Assembly: GCF_032062135.1 (NCBI RefSeq) | Contig: NC_092859.1 | Span: forward strand, 109,276,621 to 109,340,620 | Direction of reading: 5' to 3' | DNA: 64,000 nucleotides | Source: Pyxicephalus adspersus | Lineage: Eukaryota; Chordata; Amphibia; Anura; Pyxicephalidae | Part shown: positions 10,649 to 22,137 of the stretch, piece after piece | How positions within the stretch are numbered: position 1 is the stretch's first letter | Layout of the letters: each line of letters opens with the position of its first letter | The notes under the pieces: generated by a model | Database searches by the model: none | Seen by the model: only the letters and a program-made list of their open reading frames with translations | What the model was told of the DNA's origin: nothing | Translations under genes and position numbers: made by a program

Positions 10649-11461
10649 CTAGTAAATAGGGATTATGTATCTAACCACCTTCCATGCGACCACAGTATCT
10701 CTAATTAATATTTTGTGACGCAAAGGAGCTGGAATCCCTGAAAATTTACAGTGTAACAAAGCACAAGGGTCCCATGGGTACGACATAGCAGTCTCCAGGT
10801 ACACATTGGAATAGCAGGATATCCCCTTGAGCCAGTCTGCCACATGCCGTAACAGACAAGCCAAATTATAAAGTCTAACATTAGGAAAGCTTACACCCCC
10901 TGCCGTTTTAGGTAGATACAATTTGGACAAAGAGATCCTTGGGCGCCTACTGGACCAGAGAAATTTTGTGAAGGCCTTATTTAACGTATTGACGTCCGCG
11001 TGGGTCAGCAACAAAGGTAATGTCTGCATAGGATAAAGTAATTTGGAGAAAGACATCATTTTCACTAGGTGACATCGGCCAAGAAATGACAAAGGCAATT
11101 TTTCCCACATTTTCAACTCTTTTTGTATTTTGGCTAACAGAGACGGGTAATTTAACGTATATAGTGAGGACGGCAAACGACCAATGCGTAGTCCAAGATA
11201 TACTATAGAGTGTGCCGCCACTTTAAATGGCACATGTGTCCTCCATCGTTCTGCCATCGTCGAAGATCTGGCCAGGGACAGTATCTCACTTTTGTCAAAA
11301 TTTATTTTAAGCCCAGAAAAACTTTCATAAGTGTCAAATATCTGCTGGATGATGCAACTATCTTGTCTGGGGTTAGAGGTGAAAATTAAAATGTCATCCA
11401 CAAAAAAAGCGGAACGCAGTTCGGCATTATGAACCTCTATGCCATGCAGAAGAGGGGTACT
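10649..11461 (-). pseudogene. Tx1/L1-type LINE ORF2: distal reverse transcriptase and thumb
   Basis: This minus-strand reading continues the reverse transcriptase after a one-base frame change at about 11455-11462. It restarts with STPLLHGIEVHNAELR and reaches FFVDDILIF, the catalytic motif C with both aspartates. The 250-codon open part then carries SGLKINFDKSE and YLGLRIG (motifs D and E) and a thumb region with WEKLPLSFLGRCHLVKM and KFLWSSRRPRISL, typical of frog Tx1/L1 elements. It stops at 10649 (KVVRYIIPIY), before the usual C-terminal end of ORF2, so the 3' end is lost. Confidence 0.85.
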
Positions 11462-11462
11462 A

Positions 11463-12254
11463 TTAATGCCTAATTAACGGTTCCATCGCGGGATTGAACA
11501 AAAGGGGGGATATAGGGCGTCCCTGCCTTGTTCCTCTCTTGAGGGCAAATGGGGGGGACAAAAATCCAGGCGTATGTATATTCGCTATCGGAGAGGTATA
11601 CATGGCCTCAAGTAATTTGAGGAATGGGCCTCGAAGACCAATATGATTAAGTACCGTAAACAACCACGGTATATCAACTGTATCAAACGCCTTGTGTGCA
11701 TCAATTGTGATTATGGCTAAATCCAAGTCAGGTTGGCTTTTAGCTGTCTCCAATGCCACCAATACCTTTCTAATATTAGTTACTGCAGCCCTGCCCTGGA
11801 CAAATCCCACTTGTGAGGGGGAGATAAGAGATGGTAGTACTTGAGCCAGTCTATCCGCAAGAATCTTGGACAAAATTTTAGCATCTATGTTTATCAGGGA
11901 AATAGGGCGGTATGAATCCGGATCACAGGGATTTTTATCCTTTTTCAAGAGAAGCTTTATATAAGCCTCCTGTCCAGAAGGAAAAAACATTCCCTTATCC
12001 CATAAAGTCGAATATAGTGCGTGCAAATCATCCACCACCTCAGCTCCTAAGAATTTGTAAAATTCGGCGGTGAATCCATCAGGACCAGGGGCTTTCCCAT
12101 TTTTCAGATTGTTAATAGTCCTCAAAATCTGTTCTTTAGTAATGGGGGCATTCAATAAGGTGGCCATTTTGGAAGGAGTGGCCTTGATTTTATCCTTCTT
12201 ACCCACGGATTCCTGGCTTGCAGAAACGGAAGAACGCTCTAGAAACCGATCCAT
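11463..12254 (-). pseudogene. Tx1/L1-type LINE: ORF1-like N-terminus joined in frame to reverse transcriptase
   Basis: A 263-codon minus-strand frame. Residues 36-263 are the first part of a Tx1/L1-type reverse transcriptase: GKAPGPDGFTAEFYKFL (residues 53-69), SYRPISLINIDAKILSK (114-130), SQVGFVQGR (147-155), catalytic motif A AIITIDAHKAFDTVD (180-194, Asp185) and motif B GTRQGRPISPLLF (241-253). Residues 1-35 (MDRFLERSSVSASQESVGKK, then an ATPSKMATLLN stretch) look like the N-terminus of a LINE ORF1, directly downstream of a CpG-rich 5' UTR. The rest of ORF1 and the endonuclease are absent, implying an in-frame internal deletion. The frame ends in two stops created by a one-base change; the polymerase continues in another frame at 10649-11461. 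Confidence 0.8.
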
Positions 12255-12395
12255 CCAAGTCTCTGCTAGGCTGGAGAGCCTCTGCTCGCAGGAGGGGGGC
12301 GGGTGTGCCGGTGTATTAGCTGGAAATCCCGGAGGTGAGAGGAGCCGTTTCTCACATGCAGCCAGCTCGCGAGGCGCCGGAACCGGAAGTCAGAA
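12255..12395 (-). promoter_or_regulatory. CpG-rich 5' UTR / internal promoter remnant of the Tx1-type LINE
   Basis: This segment is markedly richer in G+C and CpG than its surroundings. Read on the minus strand it leads straight into the MDRFLERSS start. That placement matches the 5' UTR promoter of L1/Tx1 LINEs. The element's 5' boundary is near 12395, next to an A/T tract and the Penelope fragment. No promoter motif was identified; the role is inferred from position. Confidence 0.45.
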
Positions 12396-12404
12396 TTTTT
12401 TTTA

Positions 12405-13560
12405 TTGGAAACTAGTCAGATGATGTATAAACTGAATTCATTTGTTATTTCCCTTTTGCAGTACATACTCGTAATATCCTCACCTTTGATAAAGAAATAT
12501 ACCTCCAGGTGCAGGGGGTGGCGATGGGGACATATTGTGCCCCGACGTACGCCAACCTGTACCTGTCAGTTTATTTCCACCATCGAGGACATGTTGATCA
12601 TCTGTCACAGATCCGTGGAACTATTGTTGGATTTCTTTTAGAAACTTTGGAATATTTGTTTACCATGCAATACAATGCTTCAGCATTTTCCTTCTTGTAT
12701 TTTGAAATTCAGATTAAAGTTGTCCTCCAAACTATATCTCAAACTAACGTCAAGAAACACCAACCTGTCAGCGACAAGCGTGCATCAAGAACCTCTCAAA
12801 AAGAGTATACCATACTCTCAGTACTTGAGAATCAGGGGAAACTATTCTAAAGATGAGGATTTTGAAAAAGCAGTCAAAGATCTTCAAAGAAGGTTGCAGG
12901 AAAGGGGTTACAAAAAAAAAACGTAAAAAAGGCTTATCATAGAGTTATACAGCAAGAGCGTACCTGAATTCTATTTGCTCTTAAAACAAACCTAAAGAAG
13001 GAGAACAAGGTGAGAAATATCACCCATTATTTACTCTAACATCAAGTACTATGGAATATTTGTAGCAAATCTTAAATTCAGATCCACGCATAACAAAACA
13101 TAAAGGTACATACCCACAAATGACTTTCAGAAAATTAACATTCCTTAAGGATAAGTTAGTACATAGTCACTTTATAGTGGACAATGCAGATGGGTTCACA
13201 GAAAAGAAGACAAAATACAAATACCAATAAGCATTGATCCAAGGCTGATACAGAAAGTAGATTGTCATATATATGTCATATATATGTGCTTTTGCAGTTG
13301 TGGTTGTTTCTATGTGGGAAAGACCAAACAGGAATTCCAAAGACATATCTATGAACATGTATATGCGATTATTAATAGAAAAAACATTACTCCATTGAGT
13401 TTTCACATGGGAACACACCACTTTAATGGAAAGTAAGTGAAATTTATAGCCTTGGAACAGGTGCACCTGACCCGGGGGGGGGGGGGGGGGGGGCATTGTG
13501 ATAAATGTATATTGCAAAGGGAGATAAAATAGATTTTTTAAACCAGGCCACATAATATCC
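12405..13560 (+). pseudogene. Penelope-like element: reverse transcriptase plus GIY-YIG endonuclease relic
   Basis: Broken plus-strand frames encode a Penelope-like polyprotein in order. LLQYIL, then TFDKEIYLQVQG and GVAMGTYCAPTYANLYL (about 12513-12562) form RT motif B. TIEDMLIICHRSVELLLDFF (about 12579-12638) is motif C, with the usual Asp-Asp pair changed to Glu-Asp. FTMQYNASAFSFLYFEIQIK follows, then EPLKKSIPYSQYLRIRGN and EDFEKAVKDLQRRLQERGY (about 12788-12914). Further downstream SDPRITKHKGTYPQMTFRK, then LTFLKDKLVHSHF, are linker blocks. At 13296-13410, CGCFYVGKTKQEFQRHIYEH is the GIY-YIG nuclease core. The tail CDKCILQREIKWIF lies after the G homopolymer. Frameshifts and stops show it is inactive. 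The 5' part of the RT is missing; the element abuts the 5' end of the oppositely oriented Tx1 LINE. Confidence 0.85.
13474..13493 (+). repeat. 20-base G homopolymer inside the Penelope nuclease tail
   Basis: Twenty consecutive G residues lie between the VHLT and CDKCILQREIKWIF blocks, where Penelope proteins carry glycine codons. The run probably expanded from a GGN-rich codon patch. Confidence 0.95.
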
Positions 13561-14828
13561 TGGTTTAAATGAAATGATTAGTTTCCTATCCCCTTTTTTT
13601 TGTATTAAGATAGTATCCACTTGAAAAATAGGTAAAGTTTATTAATAGGCTAGATTATATTGTGTACCTTAGGTTTAATATGTGAATTTATTATTATAAC
13701 ATGTATGAAATATATTATATGCATGTAAGCTAATTATGGTGTATGATACAAATTATGTTTATACAATGGCTATCACATGCATATGAATAAATATATATTC
13801 ATGATATGCATACAAAAAATATATATATTTGTATAATTTAATTTTCATGATTGAAAAAAATAAAATAAAAACATAAACCAATGTTAATTTGATTTCTTTT
13901 TATTGGATGCTACAAGTAGGGTTAGGTGAAACGTCCAATATGATTAAAGTTTGCAATGTATTATTTATACAATTATAACTCATGGTTAAGGTGTACAGTA
14001 TGCCCCTGTGGTATGGTTAAATGGTATGAGAGCTACTTCTTGTGCCCCACCAAGAGGGGGGGGCAGGGTGGACTTCCACATAACTGCTTGACTAACAGGC
14101 GCTCTGTGCGGCACCGACACCTCTCAAACCCACGTGGGTTCACCAGAGGAAACCCAGGTGTGTTTGTTGTGGGGTGGATACTTCCTTCAGATGAGGGAGG
14201 ATGGTATCCCCCCGTGGGATGCCATCATTATAAGGATTAGCGGGGCAGCGGCATGACAAGTGTTTCTCCCTCGAGAAGATAGTTTAGTTTGATAGCTGGT
14301 AAAAGCTAGTAAAAGTGAGTGATTTTATGGGAATTGATTTTGAAAGATAAAGGGAGCTAATATAGGATCATTAGGTATCGGCGGTTTGATTATATTTAAC
14401 TTGTTTCCAATCAGATTTGTTGCATGATATGTCAGTCAGGTGATATCAATTGAATCCACTGAAATTTAATGTTATGAGGTACTTTTAGAATTTATTGTTT
14501 TTTAGAACTTGTTCATACTTGTACCATACACATTTATTTATTATTATTTATTATAATTATAATATATTTTTGGTTGCTAGAGTTTGGTAGGCACAGTTTA
14601 CACTAGGAATGAGATTGGTGTGGAATATGTCACATATAAATGATTATATTAGTAATATGGCATTTTATAGAGATGAATATATATTATTGGGAAGTTGATT
14701 TGGACACTTAGGAATATGAAAGTGTAATTATTATGGTAAGTTAATTGTACACTGGTTTGAGTTGGGTGATTAATGAATAATCTGGGGAACGCATTTTTTG
14801 TTGAGTTAGATCTTACACTTGTTTTTTA
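13561..14828. other. A+T-rich sequence with a GC-richer block, unrecognised
   Basis: Bases 13561-13960 are very A+T-rich and may be the 3' end of the Penelope element. Bases 14030-14270 are GC-richer and include the self-complementary pair CAAACCCACGTGGGTT. I cannot assign them to a family. Confidence 0.45.
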
Positions 14829-15690
14829 CTAATTTTTGGGTGGTGAATCACCCTCGTCCCACATGCACAGATAACAGGGATACTTGGTGTACCCGCGTTG
14901 CTGACCAAGAACGAAGTATACCATTTTAAGGTCAACACAGATGACCCAGTTGTGTTGGTGATATTGCAACAACTCAATGACTGTCTTTATGTCTGGATAT
15001 TCTTCACAAAGAGAAATGGAAGTGCCAATAGGGACTGACCCAAATATATTGCTATTGTGAAGGAGGACACACTTTAAGCTCTGCTTTGAGTCATCGATGA
15101 ATAGTTCTAAAGTACTGCAGAAATGCAAGGAGGAGTTCTGAAGCCTTCTTCGATAGTTCCAAATCACGTGCCAAATCACTCAACTCATGCTGATCAAATC
15201 CCTTACAGAGTCCTCTTCATTTTTAAATTCTTCATCATTGCTGTCACCTAGTTCATCACCATAATCATGTTCTTCAAGAGAGGGTAGTGTAACGAAAACT
15301 GGCACTGGGATTTCATCTGAATGAGCCACTAGACCAGGATACTCAATGTTACATATATTTTCCTTGTTATATCCTGAAGTTTTCACAAAAGTGACAGTCA
15401 CTGAAATGATCTCATGGCCCTCGCCAAACTATAGGTATACCAAATGGCATCTTATCATGTGTTCCCTTTGTCCAGATCTGTAAACCTTCAACACACTGTT
15501 TGCACACCTTATGAGGGGCCCAAGACTTATCTTGATCACCAAGTTTAACTTTGAAATATGCAAAATAGGCTTGCTCCACAAATGTGCTGATGTTCGCCCT
15601 TTGACTGTATATGGTGAAACTGCCACAGATATAACGAAGGTAATCAGGGTTGTTTAGGCACTTATGACGAGAAACAGCAGAGCCAGACAT
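14829..15690 (-). pseudogene. Relic of an uncharacterised multi-copy CxxC protein family (copy 2)
   Basis: This minus-strand relic starts cleanly at MSGSAVSRHKCLNNPDYLRY and runs through ICGSFTIYSQRANIS, YFKVKLGDQDKSWAPHKVC, KQCVEG and MPFGIPIVWRGP. A frame change near 15400 separates DHFSDCHFC-type sequence from VKTSGYNKENICNIEYPGLV, AHSDEIPVPVF and an acidic stretch. Another frame contains DQHELSDLARDLELSKKASE (about 15192-15133). A deletion follows, then LFIDDSKQSLKCVLLHNSNI, IELLQYHQHNWVICVDLKMV and GQQRGYTKYPCYLCMWD. Paired cysteines (CKQC, CHFC, CYLC) suggest metal binding. Copy 1 continues past the point where this copy ends. No enzymatic motif was recognised. I know the family only as repeated hypothetical proteins; the start and order are clear, the function is not. 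Confidence 0.7.
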
Positions 15691-16290
15691 GATCTGAAAG
15701 AAAGGAAATACATGTGTAAGTAGAAGAATAAATTGTACTTATTCACTACGTAGAGCAGCGCACAACCTCTGACCACACTGTTTTGCATGTAAATGAATAG
15801 CCTATAGAAATCTACACTACAGTTATTGCATTATTATAAGCTGTATTGAAAAAAAAAACTGACGTAATAGAACAAAACTTACTGTACTTTCAGAATCAGC
15901 ATACAAATTTTAGTGTAAACAAGCTTAAAAATTGAAGTCAACAAAAAAATTGTTCAAAATTTGTTCCCCGGTGTTATTTGAGTCAGTGATTTGAGAAATG
16001 AACTAGGAGTTTGCTTGTTACCTTGAAGGCATCAGAAGCTATTGAAAGATGTCTCTCTTGGGTTAGTTGCTTGATCATGCCGCTGTCCTATGCATATCCT
16101 GAGCTCCATTCTATGTGAGAAGGGCTTTATGTCATTGCTTACATCTGAGACATATATATGTAAGTTGCAACTAAGATATATGAGTATCGTAATTTTTGTA
16201 ACCAATGATTTTATATGTATCGATGAATACGATGATGGTATAGGAATTTATATTCATGTATATATTTTTATGATGGTAGAATCTCCTTTT
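15691..16290. other. Gene-free sequence
   Basis: Nothing coding is recognised. The first 100-200 bases may be the 5' flank of the relic above. Confidence 0.45.
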
Positions 16291-16328
16291 TCCTGAAGAA
16301 GCGGAGTAAGGTCCGCAAAACGTGTAGA
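16291..16328 (+). ncRNA. Hammerhead-ribozyme-like module with strong stem II
   Basis: CTGAAGA (16293-16299) and one extra A are followed by a perfect five-pair stem, GCGGA/TCCGC, with a six-base loop. The second box reads AAAA instead of GAAA (16317-16320), and CGTGTA replaces CGCGTC. The first box is intact, but loss of the essential G12 should abolish cleavage. The substitutions are CpG-decay type. Confidence 0.5.
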
Positions 16329-18540
16329 AATTTGGAAGGAGATTATTATCCATGTATGCTGTATATAAATGGTTTTATTTTTGAGCCATTTCTTTTTAAT
16401 AGTATCTAATAAACAATTTTTTTATTATATCGTGCAAATTTATTAATGGATACATAGTGTTTGTTCTAGCCTAAAAAGTCCCATTATTTGGTTATTCAAC
16501 ACATATTCGAATCTGTCTAGTTTAAGGGATGTAGCCATGTTAATGTAATCAATCAGTTTGGTCATAACCTCCTTCTTGTATATCAACAAAAATATTATTT
16601 TTTAGAAACTAAATTTGATAGTTTTAGACTTTGGAGATTGGGAAAGGAGATGCATTTAGGATACCTTACAGTCCACCTGTTTAATAAATAGTTTTTTTTT
16701 TTGCATAGTAAAAGAAACAAAGTATTTGTCTGAATTCACTGCATTGAAGAATTTACTTAAGATGTCTTTGTCAGAGTTATATATTATATTTAAAAAGCAC
16801 GTTTATGGAAAAAATGTGGGAAGTAAAAATTTTATATTTGAAAGTGTTACTTAGCCTGTATGTAATATGCATTAATTTTTAAGCAGCAGGAAAAAAAATC
16901 TATTCATACTGTAAAGTGGAATGCTCAATATGAATGCAATTCCCTATGGTGAATGTTGAACAAAAGCCATCAGTACATTATCTATTTTTATAACATTTTC
17001 TGTACTTATGCCAACATACTAAGTCTTTTATTTATTCTATTGAACTTATTTTGTATAGTCAGTTGAAAAGTTTAGTGTCAGTTTATTTCTTATCCATCCT
17101 TTCCAACATGTTTTTATTCTTGTGTTTTCCTCTTTTGTATAATCATTTTAGATGTTTTATAGTTTGATTGAAGTTTACCAGCTATTTACAAATATAGACA
17201 TCAGGACAAAATATGTTCATAATAAATAAAGACCTACCATTGAATTAGATCATGTGTAAGTAGAGACTTTGAAGTAGAATAAATGCAGAATATTCAAAGG
17301 GCCAGGGTCATTTTAAACAGGCATAAGCAAAATAGACAAGTCATCTAGATTGGCAACTAGTGAAATGACCTTATTGTGGCTCCCCACACCCATGTGCCAT
17401 GCCTTATTGTAAATAAAAGACAATGCTCCCCTTCCTCTTCCATATGCAGACTAATGAAGTATGTTGTAATAAACATAGCTTCAAGTGCTTGCAGCTTCAT
17501 CCATGAAGTGCAATCCTCTTTTGTGGCATTACTGTTGTAATATATATATAAAGCTACCCTGCTCATAGGGGAGGGTAGGAGGAGCAGCTTTGGTTTACAA
17601 AATTGGCAAAACTGGGGTGGGGGGGGGGCATGTATAGAGCACCAAATCACTTTGAAATGTATACCTATAACCTACTATACCCTCAGTTTATTTAAAATGT
17701 TGTTATCAATTAATCTGTCTTCTATACCTACTTTGTCATTTAAAAAATTACATTTGGTATACTTTTAAAATCATTTGAAAGTGACAATATTATACACAGA
17801 TTTCAGACTTTATAAAATACTTTTAATGGGCTATTTAAACCCTCTGGGTAAGTAAAAGAAGAGAAGGCATTCTGTTTTAAAATGAAATTGTTTCCTATTA
17901 ACAAAATAGAAATTGAACGCATAAATACACAAAAAAGTACATGTACATGAAATAAAATATTTCTTAGGCCAATTTCAGACAAGCAGACTGACTTACATAT
18001 ACAACAACCTAAGGCATGTCTTACTGGTAAACCTGTGCTGTGTCAGCAGCATTAACCAGAATTTCTGACCATTAAATACTTTATACAGAGATATAAAATA
18101 TAAAACATTTGTTTTCTCAAATAGGGACAAGCTTATGTTTTGTTTTCTTCAGGTCATGGTGAGACTTCCGCCTACCTACACCCAGCCTACAGATTATGGC
18201 TTGATTAAAAAAAGAGCCAATGATGCAATTTTCAGTCTCAACTGTAGCAAATAAATTCTAAAGATGTGGAACTTACTGCTTTTGGGCATCAGAGTGACAT
18301 TGAGCATTTTATAAAGTATTTTTTTAGAAAGTTGTTAAATGTTTTGTTTCCTTTAGTCGAATAGTCCCTTTTCAGTGAAGAAAAGAGAACACATGTTGTA
18401 TAGTATGACTGTGAAAGCACATTCAGTTCCTGCTGAATGGTGGGTTTCTCGTGCATAAGGAAAATTATGGTGGAGGTTAGCCAAGACCAGACATGACCAC
18501 CATGAAATGGATCATGACTTTTTATGGCTTTTATTACTTT
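16329..18540. other. Gene-free, A+T-rich sequence
   Basis: No coding region, RNA gene or repeat is recognised. A short G run (17621-17629) is the only low-complexity feature of note. Confidence 0.5.
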
Positions 18541-18710
18541 TTTATTTTCTTAGTCTCTAACCATAACCCCTGTCCTTCCTGTTGTCTAACCTTAAACTCC
18601 CTTCCTAGTGCCTGAGCTTAACTCACTACCCCAGTGCCTAACCTACCCAAAAATTAACCCCCAACACTAACCACCGAGATAACTGCCTAACCTTATCCTA
18701 CTAAGGTGAA
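18541..18710 (+). repeat. CTAACC-rich degenerate tract
   Basis: The word CTAAC or TAACC recurs irregularly about ten times (CTAACCATAACCCC, GTCTAACCTTAAAC, TGCCTAACCTACCC and others), spaced by G-poor sequence. It resembles degenerate telomere-like or satellite-derived DNA but is too irregular to call a true telomeric repeat. Confidence 0.4.
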
Positions 18711-21700
18711 CAGTTCACTGGGAAAGTTACTTCCACAGAGCAGCAGCAGAAGAAACCAAATCGCACAGCATGAGGACAAGGCAAGTGATGCTCCAAAATA
18801 GTGTTGGGGGTTGACGCGATTTCAGTGGCTAGAAATCTCCAGTAAATCCGATGATCTGAGTTAATACTTATTCTCTATCTAGTGCTAAGCCCCATGTCCT
18901 GCCTTTCAGCTGTCACATTTCAGGACTTCTGTCCACTGATACTTCTGCAATTAATACCTTAATGACAAGGGTTATTTCCAAACTGAGGAAAAAAATAGAA
19001 TAACATAAGTACTTGCGCAAGATCCCTGCATTTCAGCACCGATTCTACCTTTTCTAAGCTCATGTTCAATTCAGCATACTTATGGCCAAGTGAACATTTA
19101 CTTATAGAAAGTATATTTATTTTAGTACATTATATTTGCAAAGATAATGCATTGTAAATTAATAAAAAATAAATGACCACAGTAAACAATTAAACTTACA
19201 GGATATGATAGCTACATATATCTTGAGAAATGAGCCAAAGAGCTTGAAATGAGATTTAACACAGGTCAGGCTTTCTTCCCTGTGAACAACCGTTAATCCA
19301 CCAGGCAAATTAATCCATTCCTAATAAACTAGATTTTCTTTTGTAGTAAGAAAGCCTTTGCAATGCAGGTCTGATTTACTAAAGAAGAGAGGTCAAACTC
19401 AGAGAGATGGGATTATAGCAAGTGAATCTGTATTCACTTCAAATATCCAGTCCTGTCCAGATTGAAAAAAAAATGGAAAGAAATTTGTATATGAGGGGGT
19501 TTAAATAGAGGTGTGCCCATCACACTTTGTGCTTACGGGCAATCTAAGTAATGTTTGCACAAAGTCTGCAACTAGACATGTTTAAGTGCTTTATGCTATA
19601 ATTTTATTACAGTTAAAGTGTGCTGAAATAAGTATGTTAAATATACATTTTGAAGATCTTAAAAGTCCCAAAGGTCAGATTAAGTCTAGCTTATTTTTAT
19701 CATGTAGATTCTGAGTGTCCTGGTAACTTGCTGCATTTTAAGAAGTATAAAATGATCTTTATGGCAAAAGAACAGATATAGCATACTTAAGAACATCTTT
19801 TTTTTATTTCTTCACTTTATGACTTTTAATGCTAAACACATCTTTGGTTTATAAAAATAGTCTGATAGAGCATGATTTTAAAGGCTGTGCTTGAAGCACT
19901 TTCGTAATGCTGGTAAATCAGGGTAATTAAAGGTTAAGTAACCAGGGCTATGGTAATGTAAATTCTTGTAATGAACATTAACTTCGCCTAATTGAATTCA
20001 ATGGACTAGGCATTCAGTGTTTAAAACTGCTATAAAGCAATAGGAAAGAAATGAAGCAAAATTGCAGAAAACACATATTGATAAAATTCAGAGCAAATAG
20101 CAATAAAAGTATATCTAACAGCAATTTAAAACACATTATTTACAATATTTGTTTTCATCTCACTCATATCAAATAAGACGATGTAGGGTTTTCCCACAAA
20201 ATACATATCTTTCTGCACACCAGTTGTTTTTTAAATAATTCACTGCTTTGGGCCAATTACAAAATCCAATTGTATGAGAGTATGTACATTCTGCTTGTAT
20301 AGTAAGGCTGAAAAGAGTAATGAATCTTACAACAGCTAAATATTTTAGCAATTTAAAGCAGACCTATCATCATATCTTTTATTTTATTTAAAATGGTAGA
20401 CAACACTTTCACTTTAAATAAAGTGAAAAAATTAGTTTTTCACATATTTTTTCACATATGAAGGGGAGACCCAAGAAAAGCTTTCCTCTACTGTAAAAAA
20501 AGCGATCTCACGCATTTTACCATTTTACATTTTCTGGAAGCCCTTCACCCTATCCCCAGTACTTGTGAATTGCAAGATCAGGTTAGGTAGGAAGAAGAAC
20601 CCTAATCTAATTTACCCTAATAAATATAGCAGGGTAGTAATCCTACCCTAATAAAGAGATTCTACAAAATGGCATGTTAAAAAGGCATTTCATTTTTTAT
20701 TTTATTATTGCTTGTTAGTGGTTGTCTACTTATTTTAACACTGTTTCCTAGAAGCAAAGCAATTTATAATAATGCACAGAACATATTGCAGCTGCTATAT
20801 AGGCTACAATTTTTGCCAGGTCGTTCCAGATCAAGAAATTAGTAAATGTATAGAGCACATTTATTTATAATGATAACATTTTCTGCGGAATTTTACATGT
20901 AATGAACTGTCCCTCAGAATAAATTACAGTTGGATGTCTTTGTCATAGTCTATGTTCCAATTAACTTGCCTGTATGTTTTTTTGTTCTATTTTAGACTAA
21001 ATTCAAGATTTATAAATTCTGTTTTTTACTTGCTGAGCTCACTGCTGCTAAACCTATACATTTAATAATTAGTAAGGACAAATGTCAGTGAATTATTTTG
21101 AATCCAATCATGGATATGTGTCTTTGTTTAATATCATGATTATTGTTATCTAGTTTGTGTTCCTGCCTTAAGCTCACTATACCAGAGTTTTATAACTGGG
21201 TGTATGTTGGGAAGATCTACCAAAAGGGAACAGTTTTAGGCATCCACAGAACTTTGGGAATTCATATCACCAGTTTTATCACTATATTTAGTATAAAGCC
21301 TAACATAGCATAAGAAATAATAATGTAAAAGTAAACTGCAGAGTTCATTTAAAGCAGAAGTAAATTCTCAAGAACTAGTCATCAGAGAGTAAAAGTTGTG
21401 AGACATGTAAACTATTTTTACCCCCAAAAAACTTTCCCACTCCTGGAGGGTTTTTTTTTCTTTGTTTACTCTACATGGCACATACGCCATGCAACAGATG
21501 GCATTGCTCTATTCTTGGTCCTGTCAGAAATGGACCTAAATGTCAGAGTAAATGTGCAATGTAACTCCTGCAAACCTTCTCAGTCCACCTATAGTGGAAC
21601 TACAGCTTTTATTAATGCCATTAATATTTAAAAACTGTGTTTGCCATCATACCTTTAATCATGTACAATTTACCTGTTCCATCGCTAGATATCACCAGTG

Positions 21701-21996
21701 TTCTAGGTTAGATAAAAGTCAGCACACAGGGCCACCAGGGAGGCGAGGGGGGCTGGACAGGGGGTATTTCTGTACCAAGCACTGAACAAAAGAGCTTGAT
21801 TTTTGCAATACTGTAACTTTTAGACATAGGTAAGTCTACCTAATGTGGGGTCTAGATATTTTTGATGGAGGGCATGTCAGCACATACTAGACAATAGAAA
21901 ACTGCTAGGGTAATTTATAAGTCAATAACACTCAAAAACAAATTCAATACCAGTAGCCGCTGTTTACAATATCTTTCACATTTATTAGTGCATTAA
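18711..21996. other. Gene-free, A+T-rich sequence
   Basis: No gene is recognised. A stretch starting TTTAAAGCAGACCTATCAT near 20353 and running to about 20750 may be a further short DNA element; its 5' words recur in reverse at 59195-59215. Confidence 0.45.

Positions 21997-22027
<31 letters not shown>
21997..22027 (+). repeat. (ATT)n microsatellite
   Basis: About ten uninterrupted ATT units. Confidence 0.95.
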
Positions 22028-22137
22028 GCAACTTTTTAAAATTAAACTCCAGGAAAAGCAATGACTGTATAAAAATAAAAGTCATGCTTTGTGTATTTCT
22101 TCTAGAGCTGTGTGGTATTCTGTATTCAGTTACAACA

